Shown here: piece after piece, positions 1-11,620 of the stretch
Numbering within the stretch: the stretch's first letter is position 1
Layout: each line of letters begins with the position of its first letter
Origin: Hyaloscypha bicolor E
Lineage: Eukaryota; Ascomycota; Leotiomycetes; Helotiales; Hyaloscyphaceae
Reading direction: 5' to 3'
Assembly (NCBI RefSeq): GCF_002865645.1
Contig: NW_020194555.1
Coordinates: 1,302,001 to 1,366,000 of the forward strand
DNA: 64,000 nt
Program-made: the position numbers and the translations under genes
The notes under the pieces: model-generated
What the model was told of the DNA's origin: nothing
The model's input: only the letters and a program-made list of their open reading frames with translations
The model's database searches: none

Positions 1-1046
1 TTCTCGTCCAAAGCCTGAAGATCGTCTCCAGCCTCGATTTCCAAGTGTTTCAGCCTTTCAAAAATTACTTGGGTCATCTTGACCATGGACATCTCGGCGG
101 ATCTCCGAAGAAGCTCTGATAATCTCGACTGACAACACATGCTTAGTCCCGTCTCCATCATTTCGCAGACACTTTCGTCGCCAAGTAGATCTCCACCAGG
201 CCCTGACAGCATCCCCTCCATAAGCTTCAATATCCGCAAGAGGACGATTTCGTCAGCAGATGTATCGCTGGCTTCGAATCGACAATGTGTTATAGCAGCA
301 GAAAGAGACTGCATAGCTAATGCAAGCCGTGGCGAGTCTGGGCTTATGAGGTTGTACGAGAAGAATTTTGTGATAGCTACGAGGGCTAGAGAAGTAATTG
401 GGGCAGAGGTCGCAGAAGCTTGAATCACTTGGAGGAAAGGATGTAATAAGGATGGCGTATCGAACTTGTGAATATCTGTTCTCAAGTTAGTATACAGGTG
501 CCTAGGTAATAGCTTGAACGTACCTTTGCAGCCAGTCAGTTCACGCCTCAGCCTCCCGAACCCAGCCATTAATGGATTATCTTGCATGCTCTTGCCCTTC
601 TTTCCACGTAGACCCCATCTGTTTGCCAGTCCTCCATCATCGAAGACATCTCCTCCAAGTCCAGACGAAGACCTGCCCTTGTGTCCCTTTCGATGTCCAG
701 GTTCATCTCGAGGTGTTGAAGGCCTGGAGCCTTGCATGCTGGGATTCATGGGGCTGGAGCTTCCGCCCAGGATCGCAGACACCGAAGAATGCGCCCATCT
801 TGCATGCTTTCGCATGGCAGATGTGACTGTAATACATTCTGTGGTGATCAAGGCCACGGGGTCGACCGCCACAGATATGGGTGATGTTCTCGAGCTCATG
901 GTATCGTCGTCGAGTTGTGCAGCTTCAAGGCTTTCCCATCTGTTCTTTTTGATCGAATACAAACCGAGGCCACGTAGAGATGGTGTTGGAGAATCTGTAT
1001 TCGGTCCTAGTGCTTGCGAATTCACGGCTGGGGCATCATTGCTCAT
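1..1046 (-). CDS. ARF guanine-nucleotide exchange factor, Gea1/Gea2/GBF1 type (N-terminal part)
   Basis: Partial gene; the C-terminal part lies beyond position 1. Exons are 1046-524 and 475-1, separated by a 48-nt intron (476-523). The start is the first ATG after an in-frame stop. The N-terminal 330 residues match the DCB/HUS region of Golgi Sec7-family exchange factors. Stretches such as ITVTSAMRKHARWAHSS, LMAGFGRLRREL and VCEMMETGLSMCCQ are typical of Gea/GBF1. Family knowledge: the protein activates ARF GTPases on the early Golgi for COPI coat assembly. The catalytic Sec7 domain is not in the window. A low-complexity Ser/Gly/Lys-rich linker lies at about residues 85-145. Identification is by conserved motifs, so which Gea paralogue it is stays open. 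Confidence 0.9.
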   Translation of the reverse strand, partial: MSNDAPAVNSQALGPNTDSPTPSLRGLGLYSIKKNRWESLEAAQLDDDTMSSRTSPISVAVDPVALITTECITVTSAMRKHARWAHSSVSAILGGSSSPMNPSMQGSRPSTPRDEPGHRKGHKGRSSSGLGGDVFDDGGLANRWGLRGKKGKSMQDNPLMAGFGRLRRELTGCKGTFKLLPRHLYTNLRTDIHKFDTPSLLHPFLQVIQASATSAPITSLALVAITKFFSYNLISPDSPRLALAMQSLSAAITHCRFEASDTSADEIVLLRILKLMEGMLSGPGGDLLGDESVCEMMETGLSMCCQSRLSELLRRSAEMSMVKMTQVIFERLKHLEIEAGDDLQALDE

Positions 1047-1704
1047 ACTGGCTTCGATACTGGCGCAACATCGATGCCACGTTGAATATTATGGATTAGG
1101 GCGACTTGTACTAGTAATTAGGCAGTAGACAGGTGTCGATTGACTGCCAAAGTCGCCGAGCTGTGGAGCTGTCGTTGGAGGGTGTCCAAAAAATAATATC
1201 CTGCCTCAAAAAGTTCCCGAGGGTTCAAGGTGTTCTCAATACTTGCCTGGCACGTGACCTTAACATCAGGATGAGCGGGTTACTAAGTTGAAAAGAGGTG
1301 CACGTTTCTAGATAGAAGTCGATTATTTAGTTTCCATATAACATGGAATGGCATTTTTGATACGCCTGTCTATCATACAAACTCCAACCCAAATTACTAC
1401 AAGGAGCAAGTTTAATGGTGCCACCTTTTTAGCAAGCATACCGAGATCTCCAGACAGACCCCAGTGTATGCAATCCGAACCCCACGCTTTGTGTTCCTAT
1501 ATCCGAAAGTCATATCTGCTGCTGCAGATCTATAATTTTACAGCAGGCCCGAAGCTTCTGTCGCTTCTTGTGAGAACTAAACCCGGTGAACGGGGTAAAA
1601 TAATGCGATAATGAAGAGGAGTTTCAGTGAGCTCCCTCAGACCTGTGTTCTGTCAGCACTAGAGCCTTTGGACAAAGGCTTGGATTTGCTCTTACCCTCT
1701 TGAT
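1047..1704. other. Intergenic, no gene seen
   Basis: Spacer between the 5' end of the ARF-GEF gene and the 3' end of the mannosyltransferase gene. Open frames here are short and lack coding character. No tRNA or repeat was recognised. Confidence 0.5.
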
Positions 1705-3388
1705 CTATTGAGCCTTTGCCGGGACCTTGGTATCAGCCTTGGACTCAGCCTTAGACTCAACTTTCGATTCCCCCGTCGCTTCTTTTGGCGCCGCCTCTGA
1801 CTCTTTTTCCAATTTAGCCTCCTTAGCTGCAGCTTCTGCTTTCGCTTTCTCTATAGCCTTCTCTCTCATAGCTTCATTCTGAATATCTGTCTTGTCCTTC
1901 TCCCATTGGCTATTTGGATCCGTGAACTGCTCTTTGATCTTCTTCATGCGCTCCACACGCTCTTTCTCTTCTTCTTCGTGGGCAATGCGTTCCTTCTCCA
2001 TTTCCTAAAGCCTGTTAGTGACTACGTATCCATGAGGTAGAATATGACTAACCTCCATATGACGAATATCATCCACACTGGGCTCGTACAAATGCCAGAT
2101 CGTATAATGTGGCAATCCCACAACAGAGAATTGCATACGTTTCGCCATCTGCATAAGATTAGCTTCTGTGACACTTGAGGATCAGAGAATCTGACCTTTC
2201 CGAATCCTTCAGTCTCCGCATGCTTCTCAAAACTGAATGCAGGAAAGTGGACCCCAGATCTGAACACTTTGGCCTTTGCCAAAATACTAACACCACCCAC
2301 ACCATCAATATCCATTTCCATATCAGGGTCTCCGTATGGGTCCCGTAGGTATGCAAGATGAGGCCGCCAAGTAGCATATTCTGCGTAACCTTCCACAATG
2401 ACGGCATCTTCGTCCAAGGTATCCGCTAATGCCAATGCTGTCTCTGATTCTTGCCATGAATTCAAATCGTAAGGTTGTTCGCCGCCAAGCCAGTCCGGAA
2501 GTGGTCGCCAGACATCTAAAAACTTGTTAGATCATATCTTCAGCGGAAGGCATGGGACTCACTGGGTACAATAACGTCCTTGTTATGGCGCATCAAGTCT
2601 TCCAGAATCGTAAACGGTGCAGTCTCAACATCCACATCTCTCCAATATACCCAGCTATGATAAGGCCGTAATGCTGCGCTGAGTAACCAATTTCTTGCTT
2701 GTGCCATCAATTTTCTTCGACTTGCTTGCGCAGCAAACCCGTGACGACTCTCAACGTCCTGATTGACCTTCTGCCCAAAATCCTTCTCGATGATCGAGAT
2801 CTCCCCATATGGTTGCTTCGGGTCCTCGTCTGCCTGGAGCTCTTCCAACAATTGAGAAAGCAGCGGTAATGTCTGATCCTTGGAATCCGACACGAGGAAC
2901 GCTAAATCTATTAGGTGATGAGGATATGTGAAATTGTGAAGGTGTCCAAAGAACATTCGCAGATGGGACTCAGCATCACGCAAGGGCGCGCAAAGCAGTA
3001 TCCGTTCCTCCCTTTCCCAACCTCTCGCCGTTCCCTGAACATTCGAAAGATCATAATACCGTACTGTTTCGAGCTGGAAATCCTCGCCGGAAGACATCAA
3101 GCCTAGTGAAAGGACTGGAAGTATTGAGGCCCCGGGCCATACGAAAAATCCAAATAGGAGAACTACTACAATGAGCGTAAATCGAACGAGAAGTTGCCGT
3201 CGCCGCCGGAGGGCTGCAGGCGTTGTTCTGGGCTGGAATCTGTATGCGCAAGTCCATTAGAATTAAATTGATAGGTTGTTGACGCTTTGAAGGGATTGCG
3301 TGTACCTATGAGGACTTATCGAGTACGTCTCCTTGTACTCGTTCTTCCCTTGTGGATAGCCATTGCTCGCATGATGACGTGGTAGCAT
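1705..3388 (-). CDS. Anp1/Mnn9/Van1-family mannosyltransferase (mannan polymerase subunit)
   Basis: Five exons: 3388-3306, 3239-2563, 2515-2196, 2148-2053 and 2004-1705, giving 491 residues, close to yeast Anp1 (about 500). A basic cytosolic tail (RRRRQ) is followed by one hydrophobic segment at about residues 47-65 (LIVVVLLFGFFVWPG), the type II anchor expected of a Golgi glycosyltransferase. The lumenal Anp1 domain follows, with RILLCAPLRDAE, a WRDVDVE acidic motif that probably binds metal and nucleotide sugar, and IVPNVWRPLPDW across an exon junction. The C-terminus is a charged Lys/Glu/Ala-rich helix. Family role: extension of the alpha-1,6-mannose backbone of N-glycans in the cis-Golgi as part of an M-Pol complex. 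Anp1 is favoured over Mnn9 by length and charged tail. Confidence 0.92.
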
Positions 3389-5432
3389 CTTCTTGAGAGC
3401 CTTCTAATTAGGAGATGCGCGGACGACGTGCAAGGATATGGTTGAGAAATTTGAATTAGCCAGCCTGGCGATTTGAGCTGGCTTCGTGTTCACGTCCCGG
3501 GCCGTCCTGCCCTCTGATTGTTGGATCGACCAGGATAGGCACGAGGTGAAGTGCGGAACGTGGCGGATTCGAGGGACAATGTTGAAGGAGTGAACCTCAT
3601 CGGCGTGTTTGGCTCGGCCGTGAGAATGGAAGTTTAGCATGGGGAGAAAGATTCGGGCGGAATTATTTCTCTAAGGAGACCAGCTCGCTTGCTTGCATTT
3701 GCTGCACCTAAAAATGTGAAACAGACGCCAGGCGCGCAACCCAATTTAGAACCCTCACGATGATCTCACCCCAGGGAGCAAGATTCAACGTCAGCCGAAA
3801 TGCTGTAAGCAGGCGCAGTGTTATTCCCCACACTCCATCCGAAGTGAAAGGGGGTGTTGGCGTCAAGAGATGTTATTCTATACGCCGCCAAACCTTATTA
3901 ATTGTTTTAAGCATTATTTGATTGGAAGCATCATCGGAACTTCGTGCAACCAACAATCACCATTCCATGTGTCACAAAAAAGCAAGGAAGAAGATATCTT
4001 TGGATTCACAAACGAAAGTGAGAATCAGATCCCGAGAATCCAGAGGCACGTGTAAAGCAATTATCGCTACTGAATTCTAGTCTATATATACTTGCAACTT
4101 ACAATGTTTCTGGATATATCTAGTGTCTGATCGACAATTATCCCGAGTCTGGCTGAGTGGGTCTGCGTCTAAATCTTCTCTCATAAGCTGGAGATCTAGC
4201 TGTAAAGATACAAGACCAAAGTCCATTGCAAGACATACATCCCTCCAGCCCACTCTCCGTCGTTGACAGAAATCCGAGAATCCTAAACTGAAGAATTAGC
4301 GCGTGCATGAACAGATTCATGTGAACTGAAAATTAGAAAAGAAGAATGCTCAGACAAGCCGATTTAATCAGGCACCTCGACCGGCGACTGAACCCCACAT
4401 TACAAGACGCAATGCAGAGAACCGAAGCACTGAAGCGCAAATCTCCACAACCGATCATCCCAATCAATCCGAAGATCAACTAGTCCGGTGCGGGAGTAGA
4501 GCTTGGAAGAGGAGCATTCAGGGAATGGATAAGCTGTGATCATCAGGGCAAGAGGTAAAGGGATTGACAGGCACGCCGCACCTTTGGTAAGTCTGGTGAG
4601 ATGATGCAGATCTGGTCTGTGTGAGGTCAGCTCGTTGTTTTCGTACAGAGAACACAATTGAAGAAGACATTCGACAGGAGGTATTCAGAAAGTTTTTGGT
4701 ATTTTGGTTGTCATCAAGGAGTTCAGAAGCAGAACTGATTGAAATTGTTTTCATCATGAAAGAGGAATGGATTCGTAGAGAATCAAATCGTACTGACCGT
4801 TATCACGCCAAGCTCGTAAGAGTATATGCTCCCAATTTGCGTCCAGGTATGTTATTGCTCGATGCTTCGATCATACTTGGCAGGGCTACAGTTCTCACTG
4901 ATCATGGCGCTCTTCACGCGGCGGTGCTGGGTGACAGATCCTATCTTGCCAACAGGTCAGCGATTGATTGATCCCAACTAGAACAGCAGACAGATATAAT
5001 TGAAGTGCTTCAGATGGTGATGCATGTTGTTCAGTGGCTCAGGAGATCGCCTAAGAACTGGTGTGAAGGAAATCATCAGGAGCATGACAGCGAAAGAGAA
5101 ATCAATTGGTACTTACCAAGCTGTGATGTTCGTGGAACAACATCAGATATTAGTGGCAGACAAATGGTAGCAATTTCTGGCATCATTGCCAGACAGCGCA
5201 TGCGCAGCAGGGTGGTGCCGTTGAAGTTGGCTGTGATCAAGAAATTTGGTGGTTGTGGGACTTCAAGAGCTCGAGAATTTTTGAGGGCGGGAAGCTGGGA
5301 CCCCTGTCCGCGCTAACAGAGGCGGCCCGACGGATTTTCCGAACTTTACTTTTTGGTTGGAATTCTACTACGCTTGAAATAAACAATGCATGATCGATAG
5401 CAGCTCATCAGTCTCACACAACCTCATTCAAG
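3389..5432. other. 2-kb intergenic region, no confident gene
   Basis: Both strands carry only short open frames. On the minus strand there are splice-like signals (GTAAGT near 5115 and a pyrimidine-rich stretch ending in AG near 4980), but the joined frames close quickly. A spliced non-coding RNA or long 5' leader is possible. I cannot support a coding gene. Confidence 0.4.
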
Positions 5433-6416
5433 ATGACGGACAGGAGGAGGATCAATGGGCCTTCGGGCGGGACCTCAGCACCAGTCTATTCGAAGTACCT
5501 AACCAAAGACGCCTCGACGCAAATAGAGAGACCAATGAGATCAAGAGCCCCAAATGTCCTCAGGAAAATGTGTACGTACAGCCTGCTCAGAAAATTAGGC
5601 ATATATTAACAAGTAATAGTTCTGAAGACAGGCGTCACACCTTCAGCTTCAGGATCAGCATACCTCGAACTCGAAGCCTCAAAATCCACAAACACCAACA
5701 CACCTGGGCTTGCGTCCCTCTCCACATCCGGCTTGAAGCTCACATGTACCGTCCACGGCCCACGACCATTACCAAAATCGGCGCCATTCTCCCCTCATAT
5801 CATTCTTTCAACACACGTCAAATATGCCCCCTTTGCGACACGGAAACGAAGAGGATACCTGCGGGATTCGAGTGAAAGAGATCTAGGGGTGCACTTGGAA
5901 ACAGCATTACGAGGCGTGATTATTGGCGACCGCTGGCCAAAAAGCGGAGTAGAAGTCATAATCACCATTCTAGAAGGAGAAGAAGACCAATGGTGGGGCG
6001 ACGATCGAGGACGGGGCCAAGTCACGGCTGGAGAATGGGGAATGATGAGTGTTCTCAGCGGCTGCATAACCGTTGCTTCTGCTGCGATTGCCGATGCTGG
6101 CATTGACTGCGTGGATGTTGTTTCTGGGGGCGTTGCTGCTGTGGTTAGAGGGCAGGGAAAGCAGAGTACTGCGTTGGTATTGGATCCTGTTCCTCCTGAG
6201 CATCAGGAGATTTTGGCGGCTGCTATTGTGGCGTATCTTCCTGCGAGGGATGAGATTACGGACTTGTGGGTCAAAGGAGATATTGGCAATCAGGCTGTGC
6301 AGAGTTCTTCGTATGAGGAGCTGGCAGATAATGCGGTGCAGGCTGCTTTGGGGTCACATCGGGTACTTGTGGCTGCATTAAAGGAGACTGCGGATATGAA
6401 GTTAGGTCGATCATGA
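5433..6416 (+). CDS. MTR3: Exosome complex component Mtr3 (RNase PH-like)
   Basis: Two exons, 5433-5571 and 5632-6416, with a 60-nt intron; 307 residues. The N-terminal tail is short and basic. From about residue 75 there is an RNase PH fold: KLTCTVHGPRP, GVHLETALRGVI, a VEVIITILEGE strand, and the alternating small-residue stretch GCITVASAAIADAGI of the core helix. A region around residues 140-150 (EEDQWWGDDRG) looks like an inserted acidic loop. Family knowledge: Mtr3 is a catalytically inactive subunit of the six-member ring of the eukaryotic RNA exosome, acting in nuclear and cytoplasmic 3'-5' RNA processing and decay. The GAGVTCAS-like core and the lack of phosphate-binding residues fit Mtr3 better than Rrp41 or Rrp46. 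Confidence 0.85.
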
Positions 6417-6895
6417 GTTCATGATGATGCATATGTGTGTGGCGTTAGGAAACAGAATGGGTGCATTGTACTGGACATTTGGACGTCTAGTGTCGGCGTT
6501 GGAGTATTGTCTGGCTAGCTGGGTTTCGACATCTCTTTCAGATGAAGGTTGTCTGCATCCAATGTCAGGTTTATATTTGCTTCCTCTGCAACCTCCTGCC
6601 AGAACCTTTGTGTACGGGTTTCAATCAGTGTATCCTCTCTCTGATCTCAGGTAAGAAGCAGCAACAAGCGCAAACAGCTTTCTCTTTGTCCATCCAACGG
6701 GACCCCTTTTCGCTACTCGTATATCTTCACCCTTTCTCAACTTGTTTCTCTCAATTCTCATCATTTCCGCATACCACCCGATATCACACTCAACTCAAAC
6801 CAGATCACACCTCGCAAAACTCTCAATCACCAGCTGGACCTGCTCATCCCACGTCTCAATTCCACTCACGCTCTCTTTCCCCAAAGCTCAGAAGC
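6417..6895. other. Intergenic, promoter side of Myb-like gene
   Basis: 480 bases between the Mtr3 stop and the next start. From about 6690 the plus strand is CT/CA-rich, as is common in fungal 5' leaders. No other gene seen. Confidence 0.4.
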
Positions 6896-7863
6896 ATGCC
6901 CTCAAAAATCCAACTCGACGAAAACCTCTGGTTTCTATACATCTGCCTCCAGAAAAGCGATATGAAATCCGTACGTCCCCTTTACTCCCTTCCCATTTCC
7001 CATTTCCCATCCCTCATACCAACCCAAACCCCCTATCTCCCACCACCCTTCTCAGCCCACTTCTCTCTAGTTCAAGCTCAAAATACTAGTGGATGCTGGC
7101 TGACACTCTCAAGATCGACTTCGCAGCTGTAGGCCACGCAACCTCCCTCAAGCCTCCGGCCGCCAGGATGCGCTACACGCGCCTCCGTCGACAGATAGAA
7201 AGCGGAACACTGATCGGAACGCACGGTACACCCTTCTTGTCCCACCACTCTTCCTCTACTTCTCCCAACTTCGGCCATTCTGAGAAGCTAAAGAGGAAGA
7301 GAACTTCCAGAGGTGGAGGGGAGGGTGAGGGTGAGGATGAGGAAGAGTGCGGTTTTAAGGGAGATAGTGTTGGGAACGTTGGAAAGGGGGTCAAGGCAGA
7401 GAAGGACGAATTGGAAGTGAAGAAATGGAAGATCAAGAAGGAAGACGAAGATGACAGCGCAGGATGGGAGAGCGGAAGTGGCAGTGATACAGAATGGGGC
7501 TGGGATTCCGAGGACGAAGTTCCACTTGCCAAGTTGCGAAAGGCGAAGCCGGGTTGTTCTTCTGTTTCCCAACAGACTGCTCTTGTCCCCACACAACGAG
7601 TGGTTGGGGGAGGACGAGAGACGAGAGAAGAGGGAACGAATGGTGCCAATAATGGGTATGGAGGAAGGAGTGTTGGTGGACAACGGCGTGTGAATGGGGC
7701 TGCGGTTCCGAGATACATGCCACCGAGTGATGGCAGAGCATGGGAGGGCATGATTCCAGTTGGAAATGTGGTGATTCAAAATGGATATCCTGCTTATTGG
7801 GGAAATGAGTATAGTATTGTTGAGGCGTGGGAGCAGGGCGGGAAGCCGAGGAAATCTGTGTAA
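6896..7863 (+). CDS. Myb/SANT-like DNA-binding domain protein
   Basis: Exons 6896-6970 and 7090-7863, with a 119-nt intron; 282 residues. An in-frame TAG just before the second exon rules out an unspliced start. Residues 1-60 form a small three-helix Myb-like domain of a kind common in filamentous fungi: NLWFLYICLQKSDMKS, then ADTLKIDFAAVGHAT, ending in AARMRYTRLRRQI. The rest is disordered: acidic Glu/Asp stretches, basic KRKR and KKWKIKK patches that could be nuclear signals, and a C-terminal region of unknown role. It is probably nuclear, but no target or pathway can be read from the sequence. The identification rests on the N-terminal pattern alone. Confidence 0.75.
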
Positions 7864-8179
7864 ATGCAAAGTTCTCGCCAGACTTTGTTGAGATTGAGGT
7901 TCGGGTTCGAGAGAATGGGTAGGACGGAAGAGAACGTTTGGCAAATAATGGATTTCATAGTAGTATCTCTCACACGCTTATTGTATGTACCGTAGCCGCT
8001 AATAACTACACAAGAAAGAGAAACGCGCTGCCTCGGATCGGTACACAGTTTAACTGAACTGCACGCTTGTTTCATGCATCATTCATCCACCCTAGCAATG
8101 CACCAAACTCCAATCCCTACCCGTATCGTATGCACAGACCCCAACCTCCCAAATATCCTAATTGACACTCGACGGGACC

Positions 8180-11170
8180 TTATGGAACGAAAATCCGACT
8201 AAAGCTCGCCACATCCCTTCTGCAGCAAACACACTTATCGAAGTTGTTCATCGCAAGCGTAACTCTGCAATCATCACACAAACTCAAGCAGCGACACGGC
8301 CAAACGATGATACTTCTCGGAGAGCTCTGGCAGACCACACATTGCGGCCCGCCTTCGCCCATCCCGGATGCACCTTTTGCCCAAGATGTTGGTTTTGAGG
8401 ATGAGGATGTGGCGTTGTGGAAGTTTCGGCGGGAGATGATGAGGTGCTCGAGGATTTGAGCTTCTTCTTCGAGGGTCAGCTTGCCGGTTGCAGAGGAGGC
8501 GGTGAAGTTTTCGGGTCGTTCTCGGGTGGAGGTTAGGACTTTGGCTCGCTCGCGTTGGAGGAGGTTGCGGTAGCGAGAGCGGGTGACGATGCTGTCGCTT
8601 GCAAGGTGTGCGGATAGAGCTTGGGCTTCAGCTCGCTGCTCGGGGGTTTTGGGATGCAAAAGTTGTGCTAGGTCGGCGGGGTTGAGAGGTGTGTCCAGGA
8701 AAGGAGTAGACTCTCTGGAGAACTGGGGCGACTCTTGAGTTGGTGTTCTTCGTCCATCATCATTGTCATCTGAAATCCAATCCTGCTCGTCTTCTGTAGT
8801 GGAGAATGATACAATACTGGTCATATCTTCATCCAATTCCTTCTCGTTTGGATTGAAGTTTCCACTGTGGTCATCGGAGCCCCACCATCCACCACCCAGC
8901 CACCATTTATATAAGTTAGAATCCAACTTCTTCTCCTCAGTATCATTCCAGTATCCCTGGTTCTCACGAAGTCGGTTCCTCATTTCCGCCTCGACATCAA
9001 CATTCTCATCCTTCGGCAGAGTCAATTCTCCGTCGATGCTCAAGAGCCAGAAATTCAATGACTCAGGATCGCTGCTGTCTGGTGGCTTAGCATCTGCTTG
9101 AGTCGATCTTGGATGCTTGACAAGCCATAGAAGCCAACGAGGTCGGCTCTGGATTCCAGCAATACCTAGCAGCTTCAAAGCAACAGAAGCCCACCAGCTT
9201 AACAACAACCTGTTAATACCAATGAAGAACTCCAATGCCATGACCCATCTCCCACTTCGTTCTGTAGCACCAATTCCATTCCGCATTCCAGCTGGCTCTC
9301 GTCCTCTTGAAAGCTTTGGAACTTTCTTTGCTGTCATCTCTCTAGCATACCCGCTTGACGACTTCTGCAGCAGATCCATTGGCTGGTCTTTAGCTGCCAC
9401 AAGCCCAACATTGTTTGCCAACCCATCTGCAAGACCAGAATCCGGATCATGGATTCTAAATGTTGGCCCAAGCCATTGAGCTCCGACGGTTTCGAGCTCT
9501 CGTAATCTATCCTCTTCCAGCCACGTCCGTTGCTTGACACTAACTCCACGGCTTTCGTTCAAATATACTGCTTCACTCGCCATAGTCATGACCGCAAACC
9601 CTGTTCTCAACAAAGCGGTATAGAAATCCATATGCATAGTGATCCGAAGGCTCGACATCAATGTCCCGTTTGATTGCATGTTTCGGTGCGCAAATGCCAG
9701 CCGTCTCATAAAAGCGGACCATGTGTTTGTAGGGGTTGGTTGGTCATCCGCACTTCCTTCCTCGACCGCGGGAGGAGAGAGGGCAGATAATAGCAGAGCT
9801 GCCCCGTAAATAGCTCCGCATGCTAGAATTCCAAGCAGGACCAGCACATGTGGAATGAATCCAACGATGCATACCGTTGGGAATCGTAGGAGGCTCTGAT
9901 TCTCGAAGTCGTCGATTGAGAACGTCCAAACACTCCAAACGATGGCTGACATGAACGACAAGCCCCAGAATCCAGTACTCAGCAACCGTAGCTTCCCTTG
10001 AAGATTGAAGATTGCAAGAAAGTGACTCGTAAGGTGATTCATAGCCGATAAGAAGCCTACGAACAGCACTTCAGGAGCCGTATTGACCTTCTTCATGATC
10101 ATGGTACGTGTGATTGCGATTTGAGTTGCTTCATCGTGAGAAGTTGTGTTCGCCCAGACACGCTTCGTAGTTCCAAAAGACCCAAAAGCGCCGAGTTGAC
10201 TGCCGATTTGCGAATCAGCCTCGGCGAAGGCCAGCGAGTGCTCAAACAGGGTCATTCCGGTCTCAGCTGCTACCTGCCGCCCTTGAACTGCACAAGAGAT
10301 TGTCTCTACCCACTGACTAAACCCGAAAGTCTTGAACAAGGGCCACAGAAGGGACAGCGATCCGGTCAAGTCCGCTTTTGGCATCAACCCATCTGGTGAT
10401 GCCTTGGCAACTTCCTCGTCGTAGTCGGGGGGTATCATACTAACGGCTAAGCATGACTCCTCATTACTTGCTCCAAACAAGAGCGTCTGACTGAGCTCAT
10501 GCAGAAATCCCCCGTTCTGTGTAAAGAGTAGGTCTGACGTCTTGGAAGCGTTTCCCCACCGCAGCATACCGAAGTCCGGAGAAGTTTGGCATTGTATTGA
10601 CTGAAGTAGAGACCGAGCCTGTACCGCAAGAAGGATGATAGGTGAAATTCGAAGGAGGACGCGGATTTTCCATGGGAGGACAAGATTCCGTCTTGTAGAG
10701 GCGTAGCAATACGTGCGGTTGAGGACGACAGCGATTATGACACAACCCAGAGCCCATTTGCTAGTTGCATAGCTGAAGACATTCCCCAAGCTGCGAATCC
10801 CCTCCAGAGTAAACTTTGATGCCAGGCCATTCCCCGCGTCATCCATATCAATCACCATCTGTGTTCCCGCGTTCATTGCCTCTCTTGCTGCCATGCCACC
10901 CGCAGCAGCCGTAGTCGCCGCATCCACAATTCCTGCCCCAGCTCCTCCCGTAGCTTCAGGTATAATCCGCTGTCCCAATCCAACCCTCAAGCCAAATATG
11001 TTGTCGACAGCTTCCGGGACAGCAAGGAAGGAGCTTAGCTTCATGAACATTCGCGGGCCTGCGAGAGCCAGGTCTTTCGCTGAGGGAACATATTGCGAGG
11101 CGTTGAAACTTGTCCAGTTCCACGAAGCAACATCTAACTTGTGGGTATGGTCGAATACTGCGGCGGCCAT
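8180..11170 (-). CDS. Multi-pass membrane RING-finger E3 ubiquitin ligase, Asi1/Asi3-like
   Basis: Single-exon gene, 996 residues; ATG at 11170. Several hydrophobic segments lie in the first 700 residues (for example WALGCVIIAVVL near 140, ISPIILLAVQ near 175, a long one ending GAIYGAALLLSAL near 460, and FFIGINRLLLSWW near 660). An acidic, disordered stretch follows. The last 53 residues form a cysteine-rich RING: C944 and C947, then C959/C961, C965/C968 and C980/C982/C983, with cysteine where many RINGs have histidine. Family knowledge: yeast Asi1/Asi3 are inner nuclear membrane ligases that degrade mislocalised membrane proteins and transcription factor precursors. The architecture (membrane domain plus C-terminal RING) supports that assignment. 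Orthology is inferred. Confidence 0.82.
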   Translation of the reverse strand: MAAAVFDHTHKLDVASWNWTSFNASQYVPSAKDLALAGPRMFMKLSSFLAVPEAVDNIFGLRVGLGQRIIPEATGGAGAGIVDAATTAAAGGMAAREAMNAGTQMVIDMDDAGNGLASKFTLEGIRSLGNVFSYATSKWALGCVIIAVVLNRTYCYASTRRNLVLPWKIRVLLRISPIILLAVQARSLLQSIQCQTSPDFGMLRWGNASKTSDLLFTQNGGFLHELSQTLLFGASNEESCLAVSMIPPDYDEEVAKASPDGLMPKADLTGSLSLLWPLFKTFGFSQWVETISCAVQGRQVAAETGMTLFEHSLAFAEADSQIGSQLGAFGSFGTTKRVWANTTSHDEATQIAITRTMIMKKVNTAPEVLFVGFLSAMNHLTSHFLAIFNLQGKLRLLSTGFWGLSFMSAIVWSVWTFSIDDFENQSLLRFPTVCIVGFIPHVLVLLGILACGAIYGAALLLSALSPPAVEEGSADDQPTPTNTWSAFMRRLAFAHRNMQSNGTLMSSLRITMHMDFYTALLRTGFAVMTMASEAVYLNESRGVSVKQRTWLEEDRLRELETVGAQWLGPTFRIHDPDSGLADGLANNVGLVAAKDQPMDLLQKSSSGYAREMTAKKVPKLSRGREPAGMRNGIGATERSGRWVMALEFFIGINRLLLSWWASVALKLLGIAGIQSRPRWLLWLVKHPRSTQADAKPPDSSDPESLNFWLLSIDGELTLPKDENVDVEAEMRNRLRENQGYWNDTEEKKLDSNLYKWWLGGGWWGSDDHSGNFNPNEKELDEDMTSIVSFSTTEDEQDWISDDNDDGRRTPTQESPQFSRESTPFLDTPLNPADLAQLLHPKTPEQRAEAQALSAHLASDSIVTRSRYRNLLQRERAKVLTSTRERPENFTASSATGKLTLEEEAQILEHLIISRRNFHNATSSSSKPTSWAKGASGMGEGGPQCVVCQSSPRSIIVWPCRCLSLCDDCRVTLAMNNFDKCVCCRRDVASFSRIFVP

Positions 11171-11620
11171 GGCAAAGGGTATCGTGGCGCTGACCGAGCT
11201 CGTGGGGGAACGATGACTGCTGGTGCCGCAGATTATCAGCAGTGGTGGTCTTCAGTCATCGAATCATTAGCTGAAGAATAGAACGCATTCCCAAATAATA
11301 GAAGTAGGTGTTGGATCAGAAAGATGTCACCAATAACCTCTTGATTGTCGCGTGTTTCTAAAGAGTTGATAAACATGCGGCCATCCACCAGATCCGGTTT
11401 GAAGGTTTCCCCACGTTCGGGCCGTCTGCTCCGAAGCAACTAAAAATCAGGGGTGCTGAACCCGGGCCGCAGAAGTCACGAAACATCTCACAAGACTGAA
11501 AATTCTGAAGAGGGTATCATTGGGTATCTATCTATGGTGTCATTGCTTCATGAATCCCTGGAAACTGAGACCGGGTCCATCATGGCAGCAAGTCTGGATT
11601 TCCAGTGGAAGATCTGACTC
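11171..11620. other. Intergenic
   Basis: Leader of the RING gene and 3' flank of SEN34. A 67-codon minus-strand frame (11236-11439) has no recognisable features and is not called. Confidence 0.4.

Noticed and set aside
514..1128. 204-codon plus-strand frame
   Set aside because: It lies antisense to the conserved ARF-GEF exon on the minus strand; its own translation shows no domain.
4621..5316. Frames of 116 and 103 codons in the large gap
   Set aside because: No domain, no good start context, and composition like the surrounding non-coding DNA.
7173..7944. Two long minus-strand frames (192 and 218 codons)
   Set aside because: Ser/Pro/Leu-rich mirror of the acidic/basic Myb-like coding exon; no independent evidence.
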